Assembly (NCBI RefSeq): GCF_900249755.1
Contig: NZ_LT976854.1
Span: 1,338,827-1,402,826, forward strand
DNA: 64,000 nt
Direction of reading: 5' to 3'
Origin: Cupriavidus taiwanensis
Lineage (GTDB): Bacteria; Pseudomonadota; Gammaproteobacteria; Burkholderiales; Burkholderiaceae
Part shown: positions 17,330 to 26,458 of the stretch, piece by piece
Layout of the letters: the number at the start of each line of letters is the position of its first letter
How positions within the stretch are numbered: the stretch's first letter is position 1
Notes under the pieces: generated by a model
The model's database searches: none
Seen by the model: only the letters and a program-made list of their open reading frames with translations
What the model was told of the DNA's origin: nothing
Translations under genes and position numbers: made by a program

Positions 17330-17539
17330 CATCGGACCGCGCCGCGCGGCCCGCCCCGCGCCATCTGCCGCAATGCGGCCCGCCACGCCGTCTGGCGCGC
17401 GATATGCGTCGGTATGGGGTTGCTCAGGAGCCCCTGGTGTCGCACCGGGAGACCCTGAACCACTGCCCCGGCTTGCTGCGATCGGTCGCGTGCGCGCAGC
17501 CGGGACGGCGATCGATCGATCCTTACCGGAGATCCCGCC

Positions 17540-17833
17540 ATGACCCGCTATATCGTGCTAGCCAGCTTCACCGACCAGGGCATCCGTGCCGTCAAGGACA
17601 CCACCAAGCGCGCCGCCGCGGTGCGCGAGATGGGCGCGCGCTTCGGGGTGCAGATGAAAGACATCTACTGGACCCTGGGCAAATACGACATCGTGCTGAC
17701 CGTCGAGGCCCAGGATGATGCCAGCATGACCGCGTTCGGCCTGGCGGTCGGCGCGCTGGGCAACGTGCGCACGCAAACGCTGCGCGCCTTCAATGTCGAC
17801 GAGATGCAGGCGATTATCGGCAAGCTGAGCTGA
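17540..17833 (+). CDS. GYD domain protein
   Basis: This 97-residue protein fits the GYD family: TRYIVLASFTDQGIRAVKDT at the start, and WTLGKYDIVLTVEAQDD with the Gly-Lys-Tyr-Asp version of the name-giving motif. The fold is ferredoxin-like; function is unknown, though members are widespread stress-associated small proteins. GGAG lies 8 bases before the ATG. It appears to be transcribed alone and is followed by a hairpin at 17863-17891. Confidence 0.85.
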   Translation: MTRYIVLASFTDQGIRAVKDTTKRAAAVREMGARFGVQMKDIYWTLGKYDIVLTVEAQDDASMTAFGLAVGALGNVRTQTLRAFNVDEMQAIIGKLS

Positions 17834-17862
17834 GCCGCCTTCGCACTGTCCTTGTCACCAGG

Positions 17863-17891
17863 AACGCCCGCCATGGCGCCCGGCGGGCGTT
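17863..17891 (+). terminator. Hairpin after the GYD gene
   Basis: AACGCCCGCC (17863-17872) pairs with GGCGGGCGTT (17882-17891) in a perfect 10-bp stem. No run of T follows, so it may be a weak or factor-assisted terminator. Confidence 0.5.
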
Positions 17892-18006
17892 GTCGCTGCA
17901 GGACGGCTTTGTTCTTCCGGAAATCCGACGGTTTTGTCAGACGGCGCCCGATATCTGCACGGCGGCACAACACTGACACTCATACTGCCAACTTCCGGAG
18001 AGTGTC

Positions 18007-18255
18007 ATGCCAGGCAAGAATATCCATGTCGTGCCGACTCATAACGGGTGGGCCGTCGAAGCCGAAGGACGCAGCGGCAACCAGCAGCGATTCACGTCGA
18101 TGGCGCATGCGATCGCCACCGGCATGGAGAAGGCCCGGCGTGCCAAGGTAGACTTGCTGATCCATGGCAGGGATCACCAGATCCTGCAGCGCAACGCCTT
18201 CGGCAACGCTGCCGCAAACACTACCGCAAACGCTACCGCAAACGCCGACGGGTAA
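18007..18255 (+). CDS. DUF2188-like small protein with a repeated tail
   Basis: This 82-residue protein has the DUF2188 pattern: HVVPTHNGWAVEAEGRSGNQQRFTSMAHAIATG, then a basic stretch and LLIHGRDHQILQRNAFG. Its C terminus is built from a 12-base repeat (18211-18246) that adds AAANTTANATANA. GGAGAG lies before the ATG. DUF2188 proteins are small cytoplasmic proteins of unknown function. Confidence 0.8.
   Translation: MPGKNIHVVPTHNGWAVEAEGRSGNQQRFTSMAHAIATGMEKARRAKVDLLIHGRDHQILQRNAFGNAAANTTANATANADG
18211..18246 (+). repeat. 12-bp in-frame repeat, three copies
   Basis: The unit ACCGCAAACGCT recurs three times with small changes inside the DUF2188-like gene, each copy adding four residues to the C-terminal tail. 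Copy-number change would not shift the frame. Confidence 0.8.
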
Positions 18256-18308
18256 TTGCAAGGCTCCATCGGCATCGTTCCTGGGCGGATCTACTCACGG
18301 ACAACCCG

Positions 18309-19355
18309 ATGCGCAATCTGAAAGGTTTCTACGTCCTGCTGGTCGCCGTCAGCATTGCGTTCATCTGGATACTGCTGCCCTTCTACAGCGCGATTCTCTG
18401 GGGCACGATCCTGGCCATCCTGTTTCATCCCATGCAGCGCAGGCTGACGGTGCGATTCGGCAACCGGGAAAACCTGGCAGCGCTGACCACGCTGCTGGTC
18501 TGCGTGCTGATGGCGATTGTCCCGGTGTTTCTGATGATTGCCACGCTCGCGCAGGAAGCGGCCTTTGCCTACCAGCAGATCCGGACCGGCAAATGGGACT
18601 TCGGGCAATACTTCCAGACCGCCGTGCAGGCCCTGCCGGCCTCGGTCGAGGCCTGGCTGAATGAAATCGGACTGGCCGACGTGGCGGGGTTGCAGGCGAA
18701 GCTGACCGAAGGTGCCGCCCGCATCAGCCAGTTCATGGCGGCGCAGGCCGTCGCCATCGGCCAGAACACGCTGCAGTTCGCCGTCGGCCTCGGCGTCATG
18801 CTGTACCTGGTGTTTTTCCTGCTGCGCGACGGTGCGGTGATTTCCCACCGCTTGCGCGAGGCCATGCCGCTGAGCGACGCGCACACCCGCCGCCTGGTCG
18901 GCCGGTTCACCACCGTGGTCCGCGCCACGGTCAAGGGCAACGTGGTCGTGGCGGTGGTCCAGGGCGTTCTGGGCGGCCTGGCTTTCCTGCTGCTGGGCAT
19001 CAACGGTGCGTTGCTGTGGGGCACGCTGATGGCGTTCCTGTCGCTGCTGCCGGCCGTTGGCGCTGCGCTGGTCTGGGGCCCCGCCGCGATCTATTTCCTG
19101 CTGGCGGGCCCGGTCTGGAAAGGGATTGCGCTCATTGCCATCGGCACCCTGGTCATTGGCGCCGTGGACAACGTGCTCCGGCCCATCCTCGTCGGCAAGG
19201 ACACCAAGCTGCCGGACTGGGTGGTGCTGATATCGACGCTGGGCGGCATGTCGGTGTTTGGCATCAACGGCTTTGTGATAGGTCCGCTGATTGCCGCGCT
19301 GTTTATCTCGTGCTGGGATATTTCGGTGATCGAGGATCGCGACGACACCATGTGA
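18309..19355 (+). CDS. AI-2E family transporter (YdiK/PerM type)
   Basis: This 348-residue inner-membrane protein has about eight helices. N-terminal pairs (about 7-40 and 58-82) precede a soluble middle part, and the second half shows the typical family motifs NGALLWGTLMAFLSLLPAVGAAL and GAVDNVLRPILVGK, with INGFVIGPLIAALF at the end. The family exports varied small substrates; autoinducer-2 is the substrate only for some members, so no substrate is claimed. The start at 18309 is chosen because the family begins directly before the first helix. Confidence 0.9.
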   Translation: MRNLKGFYVLLVAVSIAFIWILLPFYSAILWGTILAILFHPMQRRLTVRFGNRENLAALTTLLVCVLMAIVPVFLMIATLAQEAAFAYQQIRTGKWDFGQYFQTAVQALPASVEAWLNEIGLADVAGLQAKLTEGAARISQFMAAQAVAIGQNTLQFAVGLGVMLYLVFFLLRDGAVISHRLREAMPLSDAHTRRLVGRFTTVVRATVKGNVVVAVVQGVLGGLAFLLLGINGALLWGTLMAFLSLLPAVGAALVWGPAAIYFLLAGPVWKGIALIAIGTLVIGAVDNVLRPILVGKDTKLPDWVVLISTLGGMSVFGINGFVIGPLIAALFISCWDISVIEDRDDTM

Positions 19356-19482
19356 GCGGGTGCCGCCGCCAGGTTCGACATGGTTGACTCTCACCGAGGA
19401 CACCACCGCCGCTAACGTGACGATGAATTACTGAGGCTGAGGTGGTGTCCCGCCTGCGCTGCGAAACACCACCGTTCCTTGG

Positions 19483-22305
19483 TTACGCGGAAGCCGGCTC
19501 CAGTATCTGCCCGCCGCCATAGCTGGACTGCACCGGCGCGGCTCCGCCCGCTGTCATCCGGATCGCGCAATACTTGAACTCCGGAATCTTGCCGAACGGG
19601 TCCAGCGCCGCGTTGGTCAGCTTGTTGATCGCCGCCTCGTAGTAGCAGAACGGCACGAACACGGCGCCGCGCGGCGTGCCGGCATCGGCGCGCGCATACA
19701 GCGTGACCTCGCCGCGCCGCGACGACAGCGTGACCACGTCCCCTGGCTTGCCGCCGAGTGCATCCAGATCCAGTGGATGCACCAGCGCCACCGGGTCCGG
19801 CTCGATTGCATCGAGCACCCCTGCGCGCCGCGTCATGCTGCCGGTATGCCAGTGTTCCAGCTGGCGCCCGGTGATCAGCACCATCGGGTAATCCGCATCG
19901 GGACGCTCCGCGGCCGGGATGATGTCGGCGGGGACAAAGCGCCCCCGCCCGGTCGCGGTCGGGAAGCTGTCCGTGAAGATCACCGGCTCGCCCGGGTCGC
20001 CCTCTTCCTTGCACGGGTAGGTCACCGCGTGCTCGCGCTCCAGCCGCTCCCAGGTCACGCCGCCGATGCTGGGCATGGCCAGGCGCATCTCGTCGAACAC
20101 GTCGGCGACGCCGGTGTAGTGCCAGTCCAGCCCCAGCTGCGCCGCCATCTGCTGGATGATCCACAGGTCCTGGCGCGCCTGTCCCGGCGGGTCCAGCGCC
20201 TGCCGGCCGAGCTGCACGGTGCGGTCGGTGTTGGTGAAGGTGCCGGTCTTTTCCGGGAAGGCCGAGGCCGGCAGCACCACGTCCGCCAGGTATGCCGTCT
20301 CGGTCAGGAAGATATCCTGCACCACCAGGTGGTCGAGCGATGCCAGTGCTTCACGCGCATGCTCGGCGTCGGGATCGGACATCGCCGGGTTCTCGCCCAT
20401 GATGTACATGCCGCGCACCTCGCCACGCTCGATCGCCTGCATCACCTCGACCACGGTCAGGCCCGGCTGGCGGTCCAGCGGCATGCCCCACAGCGCCTCG
20501 AAGCTGGCGATCGCCAGCGGGTCGTCGACGCGCCGGTAGTCCGGGTACATCATCGGGATCAGGCCAGCGTCGGAGGCGCCCTGCACGTTGTTCTGGCCGC
20601 GCAGCGGATGCAGGCCGGTGCCGGGCCGGCCGATCTGCCCGGTCATCAGCGCCAGCGCGATCAGGCAGCGCGCGTTGTCGGTGCCATGCACGTGCTGCGA
20701 CACGCCCATGCCCCACAGGATCATCGAAGCCTTCGAGGTGGCATAGGCGCGCGCCACCTCGCGGATGGTTTCAGCGTCGATGCCGCAGATCGGCGCCATC
20801 AGCTCGGGGCTGTAGGCGGCCACGTTGCGCTGCAGTTCGTCGAAGCCGATGGTGCGGCTGTCGATGAAGTCGCGATCGACCAGGCCTTCGTTGACGATCA
20901 CATGCATCATCGCGTTGAGCAGCGCGACGTCGGCATCGGGCTTGAACTGCAGGAAGCGCCAGGCAAAGCGCGCCAGGTCCGAGCGGCGCGGGTCGGCCAC
21001 GATCAGCCTGGTGCCGTTCTTGACGGCGTTCTTGATCCAGCTGGCCGCGACCGGATGGTTCACGGTCGGGTTGGCGCCGATCACGATCACCACTTCGGCC
21101 TTGTCGACATCCATCACCGGGTTCGACACCGCGCCGGAGCCGATCCCTTCCAGCAGCGCCGCCACCGACGAGGCATGGCACAGCCGCGTGCAGTGGTCGA
21201 CGTTGTTGCTGCCGAAGCCGGTGCGCACCAGCTTCTGGAACAGGTAGGCCTCTTCATTGCTGCCCTTGGCCGAGCCAAACCCGGCCAGCGCACGCTTGCC
21301 ATGGGTGTCGCGGATCTGCGCGAGCTTGCCGCCGGCCAGCGCCAGCGCCTCTTCCCAGGTGGCTTCGCGGAACACGTCCATCACGTGGTCCGGGTCCATG
21401 ACGAAATCGCCGTGCTTCGGCACGCCGTCGCGGCGCACCAGCGGCACCGTCAGCCGCTGCGGATGCTGGACGTAGTCAAAGCCATACCGGCCCTTCACGC
21501 AAAGGCGCTGGTGATTGGCCGGGCCATCGCGCCCTTCCACGAACAGGATGCGGTTGTCCTTGACGTTGTAGGTCAGCTGGCAGCCGACGCCGCAGTACGG
21601 GCACACCGATTCCACCTGCTTGTCGGGCACCGCCAGCGCGGCATCGCGCGCGGGCATCAGCGCGCCGGTCGGGCACGCCTGCACGCATTCGCCGCAGGCG
21701 ACGCAGGTGGAGGCGCCCATCGGGTCGTCCATGTCGAACACGATGCGGGCGTCGTCGCCGCGCAGCGCCAGCCCGATCACGTCGTTGACCTGTTCGTCGC
21801 GGCACGCGCGCAGGCAGCGGGTGCACTGGATGCAGGCATCCAGGTTGACCGCGATCGCCGGGTGCGACAGGTCTGCCGCCACGCGTTCGCGCGGCGCGAA
21901 GCGGGGCTTGCCGACCTCCAGCCTGGCCGCCCATTGGTCCAGTTCGTTGTGGCGGGTGTAGTCGGTCTCCGGCATGTCCGACTGCAGCAGTTCCAGCACG
22001 GTGCGCTGGGCGCGGCGGGCGCGCTCGGATTCGGTCTGCACCTGCATGCCGGCGGCCGGATAGCGGCAGCAGGACGGGGCCAGCACGCGCTCGCCCTGGA
22101 TCTCGACCATGCAGGCGCGGCAGTTGCCGGCGGGCTCGAGGCCGTCCTTGTAGCACAGGTGCGGCACGTCGAAGCCTTCGCGCTGCGCCACTTTCAGCAG
22201 GCTTTCGCCGGGCTGCGCGCTTACCTCGCGGCCATTGAGGGTGAAGGTGACGGCCGGCTCGGCGGATTCGACTAGCGCGCGTTCGGCGCGGGTCAGTGCA
22301 TTCAT
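19483..22305 (-). CDS. fdwA: NAD-dependent formate dehydrogenase, catalytic alpha subunit
   Basis: This 940-residue cytoplasmic subunit oxidises formate to CO2. In order: a 2Fe-2S domain (Cys51, 62, 65, 79/80), two 4Fe-4S motifs (CIQCTRCLRAC at 158-168; CVACGECVQAC at 201-211), a third cluster at CPYCGVGC (235-242), then the molybdopterin domain. The likely metal ligand is Cys376 in LCHASS, with His377 beside it; homologues use Cys or Sec there. Residues 110-150, where some FdsA proteins hold a His/Cys cluster, contain no cysteine. Size and the fused partner match the FdwAB type, whose Methylobacterium member uses tungsten; the metal cannot be read from sequence. Confidence 0.92.
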   Translation of the reverse strand: MNALTRAERALVESAEPAVTFTLNGREVSAQPGESLLKVAQREGFDVPHLCYKDGLEPAGNCRACMVEIQGERVLAPSCCRYPAAGMQVQTESERARRAQRTVLELLQSDMPETDYTRHNELDQWAARLEVGKPRFAPRERVAADLSHPAIAVNLDACIQCTRCLRACRDEQVNDVIGLALRGDDARIVFDMDDPMGASTCVACGECVQACPTGALMPARDAALAVPDKQVESVCPYCGVGCQLTYNVKDNRILFVEGRDGPANHQRLCVKGRYGFDYVQHPQRLTVPLVRRDGVPKHGDFVMDPDHVMDVFREATWEEALALAGGKLAQIRDTHGKRALAGFGSAKGSNEEAYLFQKLVRTGFGSNNVDHCTRLCHASSVAALLEGIGSGAVSNPVMDVDKAEVVIVIGANPTVNHPVAASWIKNAVKNGTRLIVADPRRSDLARFAWRFLQFKPDADVALLNAMMHVIVNEGLVDRDFIDSRTIGFDELQRNVAAYSPELMAPICGIDAETIREVARAYATSKASMILWGMGVSQHVHGTDNARCLIALALMTGQIGRPGTGLHPLRGQNNVQGASDAGLIPMMYPDYRRVDDPLAIASFEALWGMPLDRQPGLTVVEVMQAIERGEVRGMYIMGENPAMSDPDAEHAREALASLDHLVVQDIFLTETAYLADVVLPASAFPEKTGTFTNTDRTVQLGRQALDPPGQARQDLWIIQQMAAQLGLDWHYTGVADVFDEMRLAMPSIGGVTWERLEREHAVTYPCKEEGDPGEPVIFTDSFPTATGRGRFVPADIIPAAERPDADYPMVLITGRQLEHWHTGSMTRRAGVLDAIEPDPVALVHPLDLDALGGKPGDVVTLSSRRGEVTLYARADAGTPRGAVFVPFCYYEAAINKLTNAALDPFGKIPEFKYCAIRMTAGGAAPVQSSYGGGQILEPASA

Positions 22306-22330
22306 GTCTGTCTCTCAGGCTCGGGCGGCA

Positions 22331-24040
22331 TCAGGCCAGTTCGTGCGGGAAGTACTTGATCACGCAGTCGACCGGGTTCGGCGCGGCTTGTCCCAGGCCG
22401 CAGATCGAGGCGTCGCGCATCACCGCGGACAGGTCGTCCAGCGCGGCCAGGTCCCACTTGGGCTGGCGGATCAGGTCGAGCGTCTTGGCCGTGCCGCTGC
22501 GGCACGGCGTGCATTGCCCGCACGACTCGTGCTTGAAGAAGTGCATCAGGTTGCGCGCCGCCTGCGTGGCGCTGTCGTGGTCGGACAGGATCACGATCGC
22601 GGCCGAGCCGATAAAGCAGCCATAGGGCTGCAGCGTGTCGAAGTCCAGCGGGATATTGCCCAGCGCCGCCGGCAGGATGCCGCCCGACGCGCCGCCGGGC
22701 AGGTAGCCGTAGAATGCATGGCCGTCGAGCATGCCGCCGCAGTATTCGTCGATCAGCTCGCGCACCGTGATGCCCGCCGGCGCCAGGTGCACGCCGGGGC
22801 GTTTCACGCGGCCCGAGACCGAGAACGAGCGCAGCCCCTTGCGCCCGTTGCGCCCCTGCGCGGCAAACCAGCCGGCGCCCTTCTCGATGATGTCGCGCAC
22901 CCAGTACAGGGTTTCGAAGTTGTGCTCCAGCGTGGGCCGGCCGAACAGCCCCACCTGCGCCACATAGGGCGGGCGCAGCCGCGGCATGCCGCGCTTGCCT
23001 TCGATCGATTCGATCATGGCCGATTCTTCGCCGCAGATATACGCGCCCGCGCCGCGGCGCAGCTCGATGCGCGGCAGCCCCGGGACCGGCGGGTCCTGCT
23101 GCAGCTGCTGCAAGGCTTCGGTGAGCAGCGCGCGGCAGCCGGCATATTCGTCGCGCAGGTAGATGTAGATCGCCGCCACGTCGACCACGTGCGCCGCGAC
23201 CAGCATGCCTTCGAGGAAGCGGTGCGGATCGCGTTCCAGGTAGACGCGGTCCTTGAAGGTGCCGGGCTCGCCCTCGTCGATATTGATGGCCATCAGCCGG
23301 GGCGCGGCCTCGCCGCGCACGATGCGCCATTTGCGCCCGGTCGGGAAGCCCGCGCCGCCCAGGCCGCGCAGGCCGGAATCCTCCATCGTGGCCAGCACCG
23401 CGGCCGGGTCCAGGGCGCCGCTGGCCAGGGACTTCAGCAGGGCATAGCCACCGTCGCGGCGGTAGGCGTCGTAGTCGATATAGGGTTCGGGCGCATGGCG
23501 CACCGCCCCGGCCTGCACCGCGGCGCCGATGGCCTCGGCGGTCGCGGCATCGACCGGGTTCTGTCCGACCAGCGCCGCGGGCGCCTTCTCGCAGCGGCCG
23601 ATGCAGGGCGCGGCGACCACGCGCACCTCGGTGCCGAGCAGCGCCGGCAGCTTGTCGATCAGGGCCTGCGCGCCGGCCAGCTCGCAGGCAATGCCTTCGC
23701 ACACGCGCACGGTCAGCGCGGGCGGCGGCGCGATCTGGCCGTCGGCGTCCTCGCGCACCACGTCGAAGTGGTGGTAGAAGGTGGCGACCTCGTAGACCTC
23801 GGTCATCGACAGGCGCAGCTCGCTGGCCAGCGCCACCAGGTGCGGCATGGCGAGCTGGCCGTAGCGGTCGTTGATGCAGTGCAGGTGCTCGATCAGCAGG
23901 TCGCGCCGGCGCGGCATCTCGCCCAGCGCCACGCGCACTTCGGCCAGCGCGGCCGCGTCGACCTGCCGGCCCTTGGGCTGGCGGCGCTTGCGCTGCCGGC
24001 CGAGCCCCGTCGCCTCGAGGGGAATGACAACCTGGTTCAT
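22331..24040 (-). CDS. fdwB: Formate dehydrogenase beta subunit, NuoE-NuoF fusion
   Basis: This 569-residue protein fuses two modules that are separate in FdsGB-type enzymes. Residues about 30-165 are NuoE-like with 2Fe-2S cysteines 114, 119, 146 and 150. Residues about 185-569 are NuoF-like: the FMN/NADH site GLGGAGFPTGRKW, CGEESAMIESIEGKRG, and the 4Fe-4S motif SCGQCTPCR near the C terminus. It passes electrons from FdwA to NAD+. The gene lies 25 bases before fdwA and after oxlT, so formate made from oxalate would be oxidised by enzymes encoded next to the transporter. Confidence 0.92.
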   Translation of the reverse strand: MNQVVIPLEATGLGRQRKRRQPKGRQVDAAALAEVRVALGEMPRRRDLLIEHLHCINDRYGQLAMPHLVALASELRLSMTEVYEVATFYHHFDVVREDADGQIAPPPALTVRVCEGIACELAGAQALIDKLPALLGTEVRVVAAPCIGRCEKAPAALVGQNPVDAATAEAIGAAVQAGAVRHAPEPYIDYDAYRRDGGYALLKSLASGALDPAAVLATMEDSGLRGLGGAGFPTGRKWRIVRGEAAPRLMAINIDEGEPGTFKDRVYLERDPHRFLEGMLVAAHVVDVAAIYIYLRDEYAGCRALLTEALQQLQQDPPVPGLPRIELRRGAGAYICGEESAMIESIEGKRGMPRLRPPYVAQVGLFGRPTLEHNFETLYWVRDIIEKGAGWFAAQGRNGRKGLRSFSVSGRVKRPGVHLAPAGITVRELIDEYCGGMLDGHAFYGYLPGGASGGILPAALGNIPLDFDTLQPYGCFIGSAAIVILSDHDSATQAARNLMHFFKHESCGQCTPCRSGTAKTLDLIRQPKWDLAALDDLSAVMRDASICGLGQAAPNPVDCVIKYFPHELA

Positions 24041-24221
24041 GGCGTGCCTGGATGTTGTTTGTGGGGTTGCGGTGGGCGATCAGGAAGGGGCCGGCGGGCC
24101 ACCCTCCTGTCGTGCCTTGTTGTTGTCGTATTGTGCTACCGGGCGCGGCGGCTGTGCAGGCATCGCAGCCGCACGCGTCCGGGTACTGCCAGCGCCGGTG
24201 GGCGCCGTGCTGCTTTCTTCA

Positions 24222-25541
24222 TCAGGTCAGGTCTTCAGGCACGGTACGATAGCCCATCGGCGCCGCGGTGTTGGCATGCACGTACTTGCGCACATGCGCC
24301 TCGCGCATCGGCTTGAGCACGAACAGCGCCATCACCGCGGTCAGTGCCGCCATGCCGGAGGCCACCATGAAGACCGCATGCCAGCTGCCGGTGGCGGCCG
24401 TGATCACGCTGGAGAACGGCACCAGCAAGGCGGCCGTGCCCTTGGCGGTGTACAGCAGGCCCGCGTTGGTGGCGGCAAACTTGGGCCCGAAGGTGTCGCC
24501 GCAGGTGGCCGGGAACAGGCTGTAGATCTCGCCCCAGGCGAAGAACACGACGCCGGTCAGGATCACGAAGGCAACCGGATGGTAGCCGTACTTCGACAGC
24601 AGCAGGATGCCGACGGCCTCGACGCCGAACGCAAAGAACATGGTGCGCTCGCGCCCGATATGGTCCGAGATCCAGCCGAAGAACGGACGCGTCAGGCCAT
24701 TGAGCACGCGGTCGATGGTCAGCGCGAAGGTCAGCGCCGGCAGGGTCAGGCCGAGGATGGAGATGGGCGCTTCGTGCAGGCCGAAGTCCTTGGCGATCGG
24801 GCCCAGCTGCGCGGTGGCCATCAGGCCGCCGGCGGCCATCATCACGAACATCGCGTACATGACCCAGAAGATCGGCGACTTCAGCACCTCGCGCGGCGAC
24901 GCGTTGTAGGTGGCGGCAGCCTTCAGCGTGGTCTTGACCTCGCTGAGGATCCTGGCCGACGGCGGGTACAGGGCCATGCCCAGGATGAACACCACCAGCC
25001 CCTGGCCCAGCCCGAACCACAGGAACGCCGCCTCATAGCCCGAGGTCTTGATCATGTTGGCGATCGGCACCACGGTCAGCGCCGAGCCGGCACCGAAGCC
25101 GGCCGCGGTGATCCCCGCCGCCAGCCCGCGGCGATTGGGGAACCACTTCAGCGCATTGCCCACGCACGTGCCATACACCGCGCCGGCGCCCAGGCCGCCG
25201 ATGGCCGCTGCGAAGTAAAGCATGGGCAGCGACGATGCCACCGAATTCAGCGCCCAGGCCACCGCGCACAGCAGGCCGCCACCCACCACCACCGGGCGCG
25301 GGCCGTACTTGTCGACCAGGTAGCCTTCGATCGGCACCAGCCAGGTTTCGGTAACAACGAAGATGGTGAAGGCTACCTGGATCGCGGTGCGACCCCAGCC
25401 ATATTTGTCGTCGATCGGGTTGACGAACAGGGTCCAGCCATATTGCATGTTGGCGATCATCGCCATGCAGATCACGCCGAATACCAGTTGCACCCACGGC
25501 GACGCAAAGCGCGACGTGGACTCCGTCTGCTGCAATTCCAT
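24222..25541 (-). CDS. oxlT: Oxalate/formate antiporter (MFS)
   Basis: This 439-residue inner-membrane protein has twelve predicted helices and strong OxlT character, with SPWVQLVFGVICMAMIANMQYGWTLFVNPI at the N terminus and an arginine-bearing, glycine-rich repeat region in the middle. It exchanges external oxalate for internal formate, and the turnover also builds a proton-motive force in oxalate-using bacteria. AAGGAG lies 6 bases before the ATG. Its promoter carries the exact oxalate operator module (25643-25672). The downstream fdwB-fdwA pair is in the same direction after a 181-base gap. Confidence 0.92.
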   Translation of the reverse strand: MELQQTESTSRFASPWVQLVFGVICMAMIANMQYGWTLFVNPIDDKYGWGRTAIQVAFTIFVVTETWLVPIEGYLVDKYGPRPVVVGGGLLCAVAWALNSVASSLPMLYFAAAIGGLGAGAVYGTCVGNALKWFPNRRGLAAGITAAGFGAGSALTVVPIANMIKTSGYEAAFLWFGLGQGLVVFILGMALYPPSARILSEVKTTLKAAATYNASPREVLKSPIFWVMYAMFVMMAAGGLMATAQLGPIAKDFGLHEAPISILGLTLPALTFALTIDRVLNGLTRPFFGWISDHIGRERTMFFAFGVEAVGILLLSKYGYHPVAFVILTGVVFFAWGEIYSLFPATCGDTFGPKFAATNAGLLYTAKGTAALLVPFSSVITAATGSWHAVFMVASGMAALTAVMALFVLKPMREAHVRKYVHANTAAPMGYRTVPEDLT

Positions 25542-26202
25542 GATGTCTCCTTATAGCGGCGAACCGCCAAGGTGGAAGATGGGCGCCTGAAGACGCCTCT
25601 GCGTGACTCTCGGTCGAAGAACAGCTGAGCCGTTCTAGTGCTATACGGTATGTGATATATCAGGTAAGTCAAGCGTATTCGTCGCGGCTGTGCAGCATCC
25701 GGCCGCGTTACCTGGTGCCGGAATCGCCTCACATCGCCCGCGACTGTTGCGCGGGAAGCATCAAAGGCGGCTCCGCCAGCATCCGGAGTCTTTGGAAATC
25801 AAGCAGTTGGCGTACGTCGGCGGATCAATCGGCCGACGCACGGCAACCGCAAGCATGCCGGGGATCGCGCTATCGAAAAACCGGGAAAACGATCGGTTGG
25901 GGAAAGTCCCTAGATGCAGACATGAATGTCTGGGGGGTCATCTGAACAAGGCTTCGTGGCGCTAGCCAGGGCTTGCGAGGGAGCGCGGGAGCACGCGTGA
26001 GCTGGCGCAGCGGGGATGCGCGCGAAGCGCTGGAGGGATGTCGCTGCGGAACAGCCGGCAAACCAGCCAGCAAACAGCCAGTGAACAGCAGGAGGGAAGG
26101 AGGTGGCGGCCGTGCTTGCCGTGAAGGTCGCAAGGGATGCCGGCCGCTACAGCCCTTGCCAGAGGCGCGCTTCAGCGCGAAAGCGCCGCGCGCCGGCCGG
26201 AA
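25542..26202. other. Upstream region of oxlT, otherwise no gene seen
   Basis: The part nearest oxlT holds its promoter and operator. From about 25673 to 26202 no open frame has protein-like composition or a ribosome site, and no decayed gene was recognised. The base composition around 25640-25960 is lower in GC than nearby genes. Confidence 0.4.
25643..25672 (-). promoter_or_regulatory. Oxalate operator/promoter module of oxlT
   Basis: Read on the minus strand: TTGACT (25672-25667), a 16-base spacer containing the palindrome TGATATATCA (25653-25662), then TACCGT (25650-25645). The 20-base core TGATATATCACATACCGTAT is identical upstream of oxc and frc2. The -10 box lies about 100 bases before the ATG. 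Confidence 0.8.
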
Positions 26203-26421
26203 TCAGGCATAGGCCAGTTCACCGGCAGCCGGCACGATGCGCGAGGCGCTGGCGCGGCCCGCGCCGTCGCGTTGCTGGTCCGAGCCCAGGCCGGCGAAGC
26301 GGCCATGGTCCTGCGCGGTGACCAGCACATCCATGGGCAGGCGCGTGGCCAGCAGCGTGGTCACGCCCACACCGACAGCGATCAGGGCCAAGCCAAGGGC
26401 GACGAGAAGAGCGACTTCCAT
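26203..26421 (-). CDS. Small single-helix membrane protein, unknown
   Basis: This 72-residue protein has one long N-terminal hydrophobic helix (about residues 3-27, EVALLVALGLALIAVGVGVT), then a soluble Gly/Ala/Gln-rich tail. No known family was recognised. It is supported by GGAG 7 bases before the ATG and by a near-consensus promoter (TTTACA-17-TATAAT) just upstream. An oxalate-operator-like site lies immediately before the -35 box, which suggests it belongs to the oxalate response. The next gene upstream in the same direction is the LysR regulator at 26555. Confidence 0.6.
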   Translation of the reverse strand: MEVALLVALGLALIAVGVGVTTLLATRLPMDVLVTAQDHGRFAGLGSDQQRDGAGRASASRIVPAAGELAYA

Positions 26422-26422
26422 T

Positions 26423-26458
26423 TGAAAACTCCAGTAGCGTTGTGATCAGGAGTTTTCA
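26423..26458. promoter_or_regulatory. 10-bp inverted repeat overlapping start region of the small gene
   Basis: TGAAAACTCC (26423-26432) and GGAGTTTTCA (26449-26458) are perfect inverted arms around 16 bases. One arm contains the ribosome site of the 72-residue gene. The other overlaps the end of the -10 box, so most of that arm would not be in an mRNA started from this promoter; a DNA operator is more likely than an RNA hairpin. Confidence 0.65.

Larger units (their letters stand above)
17093..17539. other. Non-coding region with repeats before the GYD gene
   Basis: No open frame here looks like a real protein. The region holds a tandem repeat (17127-17181), a 12-bp perfect palindrome AATTGCGCAATT (17233-17244) and an inverted repeat TGTACCA/TGGTACA (17312-17329). 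The GYD gene's promoter probably lies in its right half. Confidence 0.5.

Noticed and set aside
17071..17541. Possible gene on the minus strand in the repeat region
   Set aside because: It spans the tandem repeat, lacks a ribosome site and has no protein-like composition.
19777..22275. Open frame of 832 codons on the plus strand
   Set aside because: It is the antisense shadow of fdwA, His/Arg-rich with no recognisable fold.
22235..24316. Open frame of 693 codons on the plus strand
   Set aside because: It is antisense to fdwB and parts of its neighbours; shadow composition.
25652..25945. 97-codon frame on the plus strand upstream of oxlT
   Set aside because: It begins inside the operator module and has no hydrophobic or domain pattern and no ribosome site.
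26423..26458. RNA hairpin hiding the ribosome site of the 72-residue gene
   Set aside because: The -10 box ends at 26458, so most of one arm would not be transcribed from that promoter. I keep it as a DNA dyad.
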